Shown here piece after piece: positions 11,926-22,552 of a DNA stretch of 64,000 nt. Source of the stretch: Trichobilharzia szidati. Lineage: Eukaryota; Platyhelminthes; Trematoda; Strigeidida; Schistosomatidae. The DNA lies in NCBI GenBank assembly GCA_944472155.2, contig OX235273.1, positions 32,771,204 through 32,835,203 of the forward strand, in the 5' to 3' direction. Each line of letters begins with the position of its first letter. The first letter of the stretch is position 1. A program made the position numbers and the translations under genes. The notes beneath the pieces were generated by a model that worked only from the letters and a program-made list of their open reading frames with translations, searched no databases and was not told the DNA's origin.

Positions 11926-14900
11926 TTATTATTATTATTGTTCCCTTGGGTTCCTAGTGGAACATAGGGCTTCAACTGCACGCCTCCACTTGCTTCTGTC
12001 TTCTGCTGTGTTTTTCACCTGCATCCATGTTATTCCATACTGTTTCAGTTCCTGTTCACACGATCTCTTCCATGTCACCCTGAGACGTCCCACTCACCAC
12101 TTCCCTTTCGGGTCCCACTCGAAAGCCTGACACGTGATGTCACCCAACGGCCTCCTCAGCGAGTGTCCAATCCATCTCCACTTCCTCCTGCGTATTTGTT
12201 GGGCGATTGGTTCCTGTTTCGTTTGTTCCCATAGCTTCTTGTTGGTGATTCTTTCCGGCCATCTAATCTTCAGTATGGAGCGAAGACAGTTGTTGATAAA
12301 GGTCTGCAACCTGTTGAAAATATTCTTGGTGACCCGCCAAGTTTCTGATCCGTAAAGCAGAATTGACTTCACGTTTGTATTGAAAATCCGAATTTTGTTG
12401 TTGATGGTGAGTGACGAAGATTTCCAGATTGGTTTCAGGTTGATGAATGTGTTTCTCGCCTTCTCGATTCTCGATTTGACATCCTCGTCCGTTCCTCCTG
12501 TGGTTGAGACAATGCTCCCTAGATAAGTGAAAGAAGTAACCTCTCCATAATCCCTCCCGTTGATGGTGATTGGTGCTGGATGTTGCTGCTGTTGTTGGTT
12601 GGTTATTTTCATAACCTCCGTCTTGTCTGTGTTCACCTGGAGTCCTGTCTTTGCTGCTTCTTCGACCAGTTTGTTGGTTTTCACTTGCAAGTCTTCGATT
12701 TTGTGTGACATCAAACATAAATCATCCACGCGCGAAATCCAGGTCTTCTAGGTTTTTCACGTCGGTCCAGGATATCCCTGTCTTCTCGTTTCCCACTGTC
12801 TGACGCATAATCCAGTCCACCACAATTAGGGATATCATTGGTGATAATAAGATCCCTTGTCTGACTCCTGTGTTTACTCCAAACGCCTCGCTGAGTTTTC
12901 CGTTGTGGATGACTTGACATGTGCCGTTGTCGTATAGCTGTTGAATGAGGTTGATGAATATTTGGGGTAGGCCGTATTATTCGAGTAGTTTCCAAATTAC
13001 TTCGCGGTCAACGCTGTCGAAGGCCTTCTCAAAGTCTATGAAGTTGAGGTAGAGGTTTGATTGCCATTCCATGCTTTGTTCGATGATAATGCGTAGAGTA
13101 GCAATTTGGTCAGAACACGATTTGCCTTTCCTGAATCCAGCTTGTTGTGGTCGGAGTTCTGTATCCAGTGCGTCCTTTATTCTCTCCAGGATGATGCGAC
13201 TCAGGATTCTACTTGACGTCGACAGGAGCATGATACCTCGGCAGTTCTTCCAGAGTCCTGGGTCGCCCTCCTTTGGTAGTTTCACGAGGTAACCTTTCCT
13301 CCAGTCTGTAGGCACCTTTCCCTCCTCCCAGACTTTTTGCAATAATGGAGTCAGCATATCTGCTGTTGGCTCTGGGTCCGCTTTCAGTGCTACGGGCGTA
13401 TTCCATCTGGTCCAGCTGCTTTTCCAGCTTTCAGAAGCTTGATTGCATTCATGACTACAGTTTTCGTTGGAGGATTGGTGTCAACTTGCAGTTGTGTACG
13501 TGCTGTTGTTGGTATTTCTGGACGGGTTGTAGGTGGTGGTCGGTTCAAGAGTCCTATGAAGTGTTCTGCCCATTGTTTAATCTGTCTTTCTTCCTTGGTA
13601 ATTGGGTTCCCTTGGCTGTATTTTATAGGTTTCACTTGTGTTGATCTCTCCCTGGATAGAGACTCGGTTATCTGATATAGTGTCCTCAGGTCCCTTTTGC
13701 CGTCTGCCTTCTCAGCTTCAGTGGCCAGGTTGTCGTAGAATTGTCTTTTGTCCTTCCTGGCACTCTTCTTCACTTCTTTGTCCAGTGCTGTGTAAGTTGA
13801 GCTCAGCGTCTCCTTCTCTTGTCCATCTTTGCATTGAATTCTTTTCTCTTTCACCATTCTCCTCTCCTCTATTAGCTTCCAGGTGTCCGTTCAGAGCCAT
13901 TCCTTGTCTTGTTTCTTCTTTCTTCCTAAAACCGTTGAACACGTTTCGTTGAAAATTACCTTCAGAGAGTTCCAATGGTCTTCCACGGATGATTCTTCCC
14001 TGATGTCACGTAGTGTTTTCTGCTTTGCTCTGACAGTTGAGGTGAAAGTGTCCTTTGTGGTTGTGTCCTTCAGTTTTTGAGTGTTGAAATTGCATTGTGG
14101 CCTATCATCAGCAATCTCTGAGGCTTTTAGCTTCACCTTGAAAGTCCCTTGTACTAGATAGTGGTCTGAACCCACATCTGCTCTTCTCCTTGATCTTGTG
14201 TCCAGTAGGCTCCGTCTCCGCTTTCTTGAAATTGAAATGAAATCTATCTGGTTTTTGGTGTGTCCATCTGGTGAAATCCATGTTGCCTTGTGTATATCCC
14301 TGTGTTTGAACACACTGCCACCAATCACCAAACCATTGAAGGCGCAGAAGTCTGAGAAGAGTTCACCATTGTCGTTCATTTCACTGAGGGCGTCACGACC
14401 CATGGTGAGCTCTCTTCCTGTATTGTCTCCTCCCAGTTTCGCATTCATGTCACCCATCAGGATTTTGATATCGCTCTTTGGGACGTTGTCCATTACTGTT
14501 TGTAGTTGACTGTAGAAATCCTTCTTCTTCTCATGTTCTGAGACGTTTGTAGGCGCGTAGCACTGAGTGATTGTAACCTTTTTTCCTTTTGAGTTGAACC
14601 TGGCTGTCATTATCCTGGAGGAGATTGGTTCCTACTGCATGACAGCTTAAGCCGCTGTTGGTGACATCATGATGGCTACTCCCTCGGTGTGCTCGTGATC
14701 GTCCTCTGGGTGACCGGAGTATATTATTGTCTCTCCAGTTGATAGTTGGCTCTTTCCACATCCGTTCCATCTGCTCTCGCAGATTCCCAACACTTCTATT
14801 TTATATCTCCCCATTTCTGTGGCTACCTGAGCAGCCTTTCCAGTTTCGTACATTGTACGAATATTCCACGTCCCCATCCTTATTTTTGCTTTCATCGAAA

Positions 14901-15156
14901 GAAGGCACATCGGCTGACTGGCTTCCCGAAGGCTTTCACCAGCCTGCATCATTTCACTTCCCCGAACCCATCGAAAAATAAGGTTATTGTTTGTACTTTT
15001 AGAATTCCTAAAATGTTTGTGCGTTGAAGTTTTTGTAGCAATTTGTTTAAGTTTTGGGGGTGGAGTTGCTAGCACCACGCCCCAACCCTCCCTCTTTATA
15101 CGGGCTTGGGACTGGCTAGAAAACCAGTGACCTATTAATCTAGGCGAGGATCTTAA
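11926..15156 (-). mobile_element. Near full-length RTE-clade (SR2-type) non-LTR retrotransposon
   Basis: A 3.23-kb element on the minus strand with a (TAA)n tail (11926-11938), a coding region and a 5' leader of about 260 bp. It is flanked by a short direct repeat CAAACAA (11919-11925 and 15157-15163). It encodes an N-terminal apurinic-type endonuclease and a reverse transcriptase, the layout of RTE elements; SR2 is the known schistosome RTE. It is inserted in monomer c of the tandem array. It is dead through several stops and frameshifts (see coding remnant). Confidence 0.88.
11936..14895 (-). pseudogene. RTE endonuclease-reverse transcriptase, inactivated
   Basis: The family protein nicks target DNA and primes reverse transcription. 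Endonuclease motifs visible from the N-terminus: TWNIRT, ESRWNG, YAPTN, GDMNAK, NQIDFIS and SDHYLV. RT motifs: AAGPDGI, QAGFRKGKSCSDQI, DFEKAFDSVDRE (motif A) and GVRQGILLSP. The catalytic F-A-D-D is split by a 2-nt insertion near 12745. In-frame stops occur at about 14649 and 14634 (after VAIMMSP), about 13893 (TGA after KEWL), about 12979 and 12094-12096 (TGA); a 1-nt shift lies near 13390. After the last internal stop the frame reads on to the TAA at the tail. The start is taken at the ATG (14893-14895) just before the endonuclease motif. Two of the stops fit CGA-to-TGA transitions. Confidence 0.88.
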
Positions 15157-15173
15157 CAAACAAAACACATGTT
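15157..15173 (+). repeat. Fragment of monomer c between two insertions; PLE target site
   Basis: Contains the right RTE target repeat (15157-15163) and the left PLE target repeat AAAACACATGTT (15162-15173), which recurs at 15978-15989. The two target sites overlap by two bases, so the second element landed exactly beside the first. Confidence 0.75.
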
Positions 15174-15211
15174 AATATATTTGTAAAAGTTGGGCACTGT
15201 GGTAGTAAGTA

Positions 15212-15489
15212 ATTCCATATTAGTTTGTTTTTTGGATGTGTCACACAGGAAAACAGTATTATTTACTGGATGACGTTTCGAGGAAATTTATTGTTCATAA
15301 TCATACCAATTATAATCACACGACTTTGAAACTTGAATTTTATACTTTTATTTTTCCTGTCCTATTTGTCTTAGGGGTAGTAGAATTTTCCAGATATCTG
15401 GGACAGGTGAGGAATCATTCCTATTACATATATTTGCAGTTGATTCGATAAACAAATCTCCTGTTATCAATCCCTCCCTCCACCCTGCT
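15212..15489 (-). repeat. Left inverted arm of PLE insertion
   Basis: Nearly identical reverse complement of 15701-15977. The open frame on the plus strand at 15236-15451 and its mirror on the minus strand at 15741-15956 differ at only two or three residues and are antisense to the endonuclease tail, so neither is a gene. Confidence 0.85.
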
Positions 15490-15507
15490 GTGACATTAGG
15501 TTTTCAG

Positions 15508-15844
15508 GTAAAATACATAGGTCAAACTAGTAGAACAGGGGCGGTCAGACTAGCAGAACATAAAAACCTAGCAAAATCTAGATTGGTTGACCCAAATAAG
15601 ATATAGAAATCTAGAGAATAGTTCAGCTATAGCACTATATGCAGTTACATACAGCCATACAATAGGATGGGATAGGATGACAGTTTTCAAATCTAATTTA
15701 ACAGCAGGGTGGAGGGAGGGATTGATAACAGGAGATTTGTTTATCGAATCAACTGCAAATATATGTAATAGGAATGATTCCTCACCTGTCCCAGATATCT
15801 GGAAAATTCTACTACCCCTAAGACAAATAGGACAGGAAAAATAA
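15508..15844 (+). pseudogene. PLE GIY-YIG endonuclease C-terminal remnant
   Basis: The first frame starts with KYIGQTSRTGAVRLAEHK, which contains the YIG motif and the R..EH pattern of GIY-YIG nucleases. It stops at about 15604. A different frame then continues with HTIGWDRMTVF, AGWREGLI and NICNRNDSSPVPDIW, ending at a stop at 15844. So one frameshift separates the two halves, and the RT domain is absent. Known PLE endonucleases make the nick used for target-primed reverse transcription. Confidence 0.75.
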
Positions 15845-15977
15845 AAGTATAAAATTCAAGTTTCAAAGTCATGTGATTATAATTGGTATGATTATGAACA
15901 ATAAATTTCCTCGAAACGTCATCCAGTAAATAATACTGTTTCACTGTGTGATACATCTAATAAACAAACTAATATGG
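15701..15977 (+). repeat. Right arm: PLE C-terminus and 3' UTR with CGAAACGTCAT motif
   Basis: Encodes the end of the endonuclease frame and then a 3' UTR with CGAAACGTCAT at about 15914-15924. In many animal PLEs this type of motif is the 3' half of a hammerhead ribozyme (GAAAC then GUC). Here the expected upstream CTGATGA is not present, so it is called only as a hammerhead-derived remnant. Confidence 0.65.
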
Positions 15978-16289
15978 AAAACACATGTTGTTCAAAAGCC
16001 ATCATGATTGCTTTTCTCAGGATTTGGAGTATTCTTTCATACAAAATTGAGTTCATTTTTTCAAAATAAATGAACAACACTTTAAAATATATCTACATTT
16101 ATCGTTTTTACAGCGGTAGATCCTACCCCATATGCCACCTGAAAGAAATCATATTCATAGAAGACGTTACCAAACAAGATTCATAAGCAGTGACATGATA
16201 TCTCAAGAAATGATTAGGTACGCTATGATTTGGTTTCTCAATTAAAGGACGACCCCTTTATCAAACAGGTCGCTGACTGTCATTCACAA
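15978..16289 (+). repeat. Array monomer c, distal part
   Basis: Resumes the monomer after the PLE insertion. The first bases match the corresponding part of monomer d (16950-17090) and of monomer a (about 8640-8780). Confidence 0.65.
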
Positions 16290-17264
16290 CGAAATATCCA
16301 GGTCGAGTTTTCCTCTGATTCATTATTTATTTGAATCATTTAGGAGTGAGAAGACGAATATTTCCTATATATGTCACTAGCTAGAGTTATACAAAGTGCC
16401 ATCAAATGAAACATGAAAATTTCTTAGAATGAATGGAAAGTGCGAGTTCCTGATATTAACTTGCCACATGAGATGAGCCTTTCGTTCCCGAGAGGGTGAA
16501 ACGGAGGATTATGATTTTACAATAACTGCGCAAAGTAGAAAGCTGATCTCACAAATGATTTACACACTAACAAAATATTATATGAAAAATCGGCAACATG
16601 AGATACAACTAGGAATAATGCACTTAGAAATGTAGAATACAATCGCAAAGCCAACATTGAAAATAAAGAAAACTTTATTTGGATTAACTGAATGATACTA
16701 AACGGAATGCATATATCTATAAACAACTATACTTTAAGTCGTAATCCAGTTTCATGTGAAGACAGTATAATAATTATTTCATCATACGCATTAAGAGAGA
16801 TTCCATGTGGTCATATAGTCGAGTTCGTGTAGATGGACATAATTCAGTGACAATTCGAAGTAAATATCTGTTGGAAGAAACTTTTCTGTCAGTCGGAGTA
16901 TGAATTTTCTCTCGGTTACATCCTACTTAGTACGCTGTTATTGTCAAACAAGACATATGTTAATCAAAAGCCACCAAGATTCCTTTTCGCAGTGTTTGTT
17001 GGATTCTTTCGTGTAAAATTGAGTTAATATTCTCAAAACAAAAACAGAATATATTAAAATAAAAACCTATGAAAAACTCTTAAGCTCACCATATGTGTCA
17101 CCTGTAAAAATGGAAATTCACAGCAAAAATCTTCAAAAAGGAATCATTGAAAAAGACAGTATGTTCCAAGACATAACGATGTACGCTATGATTAAGTCAG
17201 TCAATACTACGACGAAATCTCTAACAATCAGTATATTTTTCCGAACATCGGATATTTATTCTCA
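16290..17264 (+). repeat. Array monomer d, core deleted or replaced
   Basis: Anchor at 16460 and next anchor at 17435, only 975 bp apart. Similarity stops abruptly at about 16497, right after the GAGAGGGTG of the core, and resumes near 16740 in the distal part. About 240 bp of unrelated DNA sits between. Several hundred bases of core are missing. Confidence 0.68.
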
Positions 17265-18339
17265 ACAAAATATCAGCGTCGAGATCTACAACGGTTCATT
17301 AGATAGTTGAAGAGTTTTAAAGTGAGAAATCAAAAATTGTCTGTAATGCCACTTGCTAGATTTATACACAGTGCCATCAAATGACACAGGAACATTTCTT
17401 AGAATGAATGGAAAGTCCGAGTTATTAATAATCACTTGCCACATGAGATGAGCTCTTCGTTCCCTAAAGGGTGTCTGCTCCACGCCTCACTCACAGAAGA
17501 TGTGACTATTCCATGGAGAGGCGTCACACACCTCCGACAACTTAATCATCACAACACACACTCCAAACAACATCAATTGAAGCTATGAGCAACAACCAGA
17601 CATTACATCTTGATGATTGCTCGTTCGTGAGTAATGAACTGAACTCTCACAACTGTGACCTCCACTATCCTTAACACTCGTTTAAATCAATCATCATTCT
17701 GTTTGTTTGCAATGAATGAATTACTTGAGTGGGAAATGCATAGCGACAAGACGTGTTTTCACTTCGCTTCCTTACCATTTGTGCTATGATACTGGAGACA
17801 AGTGGATTCATTCATGTGTTCAATGGATTTCTGGAAAATTCTCATTCTTCTGGTTAAGCTTTTACTTACTTTGATCTTTAATGTGACACATGAAGAGGAA
17901 TGTGTATTTTATTAAACTGAACGTAGTGTGTGAAGTTAGTTAATAGGGTGGTATCTTAATTGCCGATCATTGTACATCACCAAAGAAAACATTTTAAAAC
18001 TACTTTATTTAATGTGGCATTGCAGATTGATGTGAAGACAGCATAATCATAAGGAACAGATACATATTGGGAGAGGTTTCATGCTCTCATAATGTCATGT
18101 TCGTGTAGACGGAGATGCTTCAGTGACAATTCGGAGTAATTGTTGTTTCAAGGAAGTTTTTCTGTCAGTTCGAAAATGCATTTTCTCTGGAGTCTTTGTG
18201 ACTCTAAACTCTGTGTTTCTGAATTGAAACCTATGCTGTTTAAATGCCTTGATTTTTGTATATTTTTAAATTTCCACAACCTTCTTTGGGATTTTCGCAT
18301 CTTAGGTATCCATGTGATTGAATTTCATTGATTTATGTG
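17265..18339 (+). repeat. Array monomer e, proximal part (split by PLE)
   Basis: Anchor at 17435. It has a full core, but the shared frame is interrupted by a TGA near 17587. From about 17750 to 18340 it is almost identical to monomer g (21755-22335), far closer than to its direct neighbours. Interrupted by a PLE at about 18340. Confidence 0.72.
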
Positions 18340-20105
18340 GATTGATTTAAAGACAATTGCGGCGAAGAATTTTTTTGCTCTTCTTTTACCAATAATGCGG
18401 TGACAGAAGCTTTATATTTTCTGTATGACTGCTTTCAGTGGAACAGCATTTATGTGAGCATACTGATCTATTATCTAAGTTAACTGTTAGTACGTTGTAC
18501 TTTCAACGTCTACTTACGATTCAGTGATGAAATCTTCAGACAAATATATGGCGTTTCAGTGGGTTGTCCACTGGGACCCCTCTTGGCCAACTGTTTTATG
18601 GTCAGCCTCGAAAAAAATTCGTGTCATTGAATATCACTGACCTACATCTTTTTGGGAGAAACATTGATGATACTTCCATCGTTTGTGATGTGAACCTGGA
18701 CCTTGGAATCTTACTTCAAACCAACAACAACGCCCAACAAAACATCAATGTTACTCTTGAATCTGTGTCCGACGGAATGTTCCACTTCTTCGACGTCCAT
18801 CAGACAAGAAAGGTGGACAACTCTCTGAAAAGTTCCATAAGCAAAAAGCCTACATTGAATGAACAATTCATCAACATTCAAAGCTTCTTGCCACTAAGTA
18901 GAACGAGGAACATTATATACGCTATTTCCTCAAGGATTCAGAAGATATGCAGCGAGGAAGTGATTGACGAGGAACTGGGTAATCTCCGAGCGACCCTGAT
19001 GAAAACGCTTTTCCGACTAGTTTCATAGACAAGAATCTCAAATCAAAGAAGACTTCCGAACAAGTCCAGTGCGTCCCGAAGAAGATACTTAGGCTTAATC
19101 TAGAATTCATAGGTGACACTGAAGCAGAAATCCTTCATAAACGCCTCTGCAAATCTTTGAGGAAAACATACTTCGCCACAAGCCTACGACTGACGTTTTA
19201 CTGCAATAAACTGTTCAGCTAGGATGCGAAAGACAAGCCGTTGCATTGGGACACTTCAGCGTGCATATGCCAGTTTACTTGCTCTTGCGGAGCTAAGTTC
19301 ATCGAACGTACCATGTGCCAGCTTGAAAAATGCGCTCGTGAACACCATCCAGCCTGACCAGTGAAAGAACTGAAACGTGTATATAGTTCAGTCAAAGAAC
19401 ATCTGGTCAACTCAGGACATTCAGCGCAATTCGAAAAATCCTTCAACATAATATACAAGATTCGATCAAAACTATCAAAGTGAGTAAACTTAAGATATAT
19501 GGGCACAGCCGAGGCATTAGCCATCCAAAATCTCAAACCCTAGCTATGCATCTAAAAGAAATACGTCCAATCCCTTTCCCTTCCATGGCCATCAAAAACA
19601 GGCAATTCATTTAATAGTGTTTATCTCATCGCTTTTCTTATCCAAACTTAATCCCTATATACACTACCATATTTTCATATCCGAACTTCCTGCCTGTTTT
19701 GCCATTTTATTATTGATACATATTTAATACCTAAGTGCATAGATAACTATTCGTCACATTAGTTATGACCCCACTAAATGTTTTATCCAAACATCCTGCA
19801 TATTTTGTTATTTCTACATTCCTAATTATTAAATGCACAATATGTCAATCTTCTCAGGAATTAGGATACTACTTTGTTCGAGTTTTATCCATCACTCGGT
19901 TTATTATGGCATTTTGTTTCATAATTGCAATTTTAATAATTTCACTCTTGACCGGAAATAATTCAGGAGATTTGCCACGCATTTATAATAAAAACACGAG
20001 GGTAGAGTCTACCTGATGACTTCGACAGAAGGAATATTTTCCTTGATGCAAATGTCCCTTTATTATTCCCAATGATCAAATGTGTATATTTCGTGTATAA
20101 TATGG
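18340..20105 (+). mobile_element. Penelope-like element P1, degraded, with inverted 5' end
   Basis: The plus-strand PLE belongs to the same family as the minus-strand copy at 38840-40700; both their coding parts and 3' UTRs align. The left end (18350-18400) is a reverse complement of the family 3' end (compare 20025-20070 and 38880-38930), an inverted terminal copy typical of PLEs. The 3' UTR has TTCCTGCCTGTTTT-like motifs near 19690, again matching the other copy (about 39227 and 39295). No clear TSD was found; both ends are estimated from loss of monomer similarity. Confidence 0.78.
18520..19610 (+). pseudogene. PLE reverse transcriptase and GIY-YIG endonuclease, inactivated
   Basis: 5'-truncated: coding similarity starts near the RT motif CPLGPLLANCF (about 18560-18600). 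After a frameshift the next frame carries NIDDTSIVCD, the RT catalytic Y-x-DD block with the first residue changed to N, then SDGMFHFFDV and the thumb region to about 19028. A second frameshift leads to the endonuclease block with CSCGAKFIER (about 19278) in place of the CSCGAEYIGR of the other copy, so the Y-I-G triad is lost. Stops occur at about 19220, 19357 and 19480. Non-functional. Confidence 0.8.
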
Positions 20106-20315
20106 ATAAAATATTTTTAATTTCTCTTTATCTACTTACTCAACTTTTTAGCTTCAGGAATAGTCAATAAAATTTACTATTGCTCATGACTTCATGTTAA
20201 TAACGAATCAGGTTATGATGCCGTACATATGTTCACTGGGAGTTTGATCGACTATTCTACGATGACGCCTTAATCTACCCTTTCATTGTTTCACAGATCT
20301 GACTCCTATTCATAC
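20106..20315 (+). repeat. Array monomer e, distal part
   Basis: Follows the PLE and aligns with 22350-22550 at the end of monomer g (shared stretches near 20155-20180 and 20235-20300). Confidence 0.62.
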
Positions 20316-21260
20316 CAATTTATCACGGTTGAATTCACATTCGATTCGTTACTTATTTGAATCGTTGAGGTGTGAGAAGACGAATATTGTCTTTGTATGT
20401 CACTTACTAGAGTTATACAAAGTGCCATCAAATGACACAGGAACATTTCTTAGAATGCATGGAAAGTCCGAGTTCCTAATAATCACTTGCCAAATGAGAT
20501 GAGCCCTTCGTTCCCGAGAGGGTGTCAGCTCCTAATTAAAACTTCACTATTTAATGTGGCACTGCAGTTTGCGGTGAAGACAGTATAATCATAAGGTGGT
20601 TAGGACTTTCGTCGACCATGCACATGGTCAAGGGTTCGATCCCCTCTCAACCCACACTCGATATCTATGGTCGGCCAGCAAAATTTGAGCTACCGATATC
20701 CATGCTGAAAATACCAGACTTGTACTGAAAATACGGTGTGGCATCAAGTTGTAATCAAAATGAAAAAATGAAAATACATAGTAGGAGAGACTTCATGAGC
20801 TCAGGAATTCAAGTTCGTGTAGATAGAGATCCTTTGGTGACAATCCGAAGTATTATCAGTTCAACGACGTTTTTGCTGTCAGTTCGAAAATGCATCTTAT
20901 CTAAGCTGCATGATACTTAATACGCTGTTCTTGTAAAGTAAACTAGATGTTGTTCAAAACTTATCATGTTTCTCATTCTAAGTATACAGGGAGTTCTATA
21001 AGGTTCAGTCGAGTACAGGTTTTAATAATTAATATAGAGTTCTTTATAAGTCGATTATAAATATCACAATTTTGACATGATATCTTACCCAAACTATTGT
21101 CTAGACAAAACAAATTTCAAAACTTATCATGTGCTAAAATTTACTGAAATAATTAATGAGATCAAAATAAGCAAATGTTCGATTTTGATGATACACTATA
21201 GGCGTAACTAACACTTAATCAACCAGACCATTCTTGCACAAATCTCACCCCAATTCACAC
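20316..21260 (+). repeat. Array monomer f, core deleted, SINE inserted
   Basis: Anchor at 20486 and next anchor at 21431 (945 bp). Similarity jumps at about 20531 (after GTGTCAGCTCC) to the distal part, deleting about 500 bp of core. A tRNA-like insertion then sits at about 20597-20760. The deletion junction differs from that in monomer d, so the two short monomers arose independently. Confidence 0.65.
20597..20760 (+). mobile_element. tRNA-derived SINE-like insertion
   Basis: Begins with GTGGTTAGGAC (A-box-like) and has GGGTTCGATCCC (B-box-like) at about 20632-20643, followed by a non-tRNA body and an A-rich end near 20755-20770. It interrupts the alignment of monomer f. It cannot fold as a normal tRNA because the spacing and stems are wrong. 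Family not determined. Confidence 0.5.
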
Positions 21261-22552
21261 CAAAATATCATAGTCAAATTCCAATAGGATAATTAGGCTG
21301 ATTGAACAGATGGATAGTGAGGAGTTAAATATTATTGATATATGTCACTTGCTAGAGTTATACAAAGTGCCATCAAATGACACAAGAACATTTCTTAGAA
21401 TGACTGGAAAGTCCGAGTTACTAATAATCACTTGCCACATGAGATGAGCTCTTCGTTCCCGAAAGGGTGTCAGCTCCACGCCTCACTCACAGAAGATGTG
21501 ACAATTCCATGGAGAGGAGTCACACACCTCCGACAACCTAATCATCACAACACACACTCCAAACAACATCGATTGAAGCTAAGAGCAACAACCAGACATT
21601 ACATCTTGATGATTGCTCGTTCGTGCGGAATCAACTGGACTCTCACAACTGTGATCTCCACTATCCTCAGCACTCGTTTGAATCAATCATCATGCTGTTT
21701 GTTTGCAATGAATGGATTACTTGCGTGTGAAATGCATAGCGTGGTATGGCGACAAGACGTGTTCTCACTTCGCTTCCATACCCTTTGTGCTATGATACTG
21801 GAGACAAGTGGATTCATTCATGTGTTCAATGGATTTCTGGAAAATTCTCATTCTTCTGGTTAAGCTTTCACTTACTTTGATCTTTAATGTGACACATGAA
21901 GAGGAATGTGTATTTTATTAAACTGAACGTAGTGTGTGAAGTTAGTTAATAGGGTGGTATCTTAATTGCCGATCATTGTACATCACCAAAGAAAACATTT
22001 TAAAACTACTTTATTTAATGTGGCATTGCAGATTGATGTGAAGACAGCATAATCATAAGGAACAGATACATATTGGGAGAGGTTTCATGCGCTCATAATG
22101 TCATCTTCCTGTAGATGGAGATGCTTCAGTGACAATTCAGAGTAATTGTTGTTTCAAGGAAGTTTTTCTGTCAGTTCGAAAATGCATTTTCTCTGGAGTC
22201 CTTGTTACTCTAAACTCTGTGTTTCTGAATTGATACCTATGATGTTTAAATGCCTTGATTTTTGTATATTTTTAATTTTCTAAAACTTTCTTTGGGATTT
22301 TGCATCTTATGTTTCCATGTGACTGTATTTTATTGAGTAAGTGGCCAAAATAGTTTTACTTTCTTTTTATTTACTTACTCCATAGTTTGGCTTCAGGAAT
22401 AGAGATTGAAATTTACTATTGCTCATGACCTTTTGTTAATAACGATTTAGTGTATGACGCATTAAATTTGTTCACTGCGAGTTTGATCGTATATTCTATG
22501 ATGACCTCTTTATCTACCCTTTCATTTTCACAGGTCCGACTTCTATTGTCAA
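21261..22552 (+). repeat. Array monomer g, best-preserved full unit
   Basis: Anchors at 21431 and 22723 (1292 bp apart). It has an uninterrupted core with the 143-codon frame at 21432-21863 and a complete distal part. It is the best reference for the monomer in this window. Confidence 0.75.

Larger units (their letters stand above)
15174..15977 (+). mobile_element. Penelope-like element fragment with inverted 3' ends
   Basis: An 804-bp insertion with a perfect 12-bp TSD (15162-15173, 15978-15989). A 211-bp centre (15490-15700) is bracketed by inverted repeats of about 278 bp, 15212-15489 and 15701-15977. The right arm plus centre encode the C-terminal GIY-YIG endonuclease and 3' UTR of a PLE; the left arm is an inverted copy of the end of that gene and its 3' UTR. 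Inverted or direct duplicated termini are a known feature of Penelope-type elements. Related 3' ends occur at 26813-27055 and 34595-34690. Confidence 0.8.

Noticed and set aside
13071..14981. Plus-strand frames across the RTE (for example 13345-13644, 14198-14509)
   Set aside because: They are shadows of the minus-strand endonuclease-RT gene.
15236..15956. Two mirror 71-codon frames as a gene pair
   Set aside because: They are antisense to the PLE endonuclease tail and exist only because of the inverted repeat.
20620..20660. tRNA gene from GGGTTCGATCCC
   Set aside because: Spacing between A and B boxes and the missing stems do not fit a tRNA; it interrupts a satellite monomer as an insertion.
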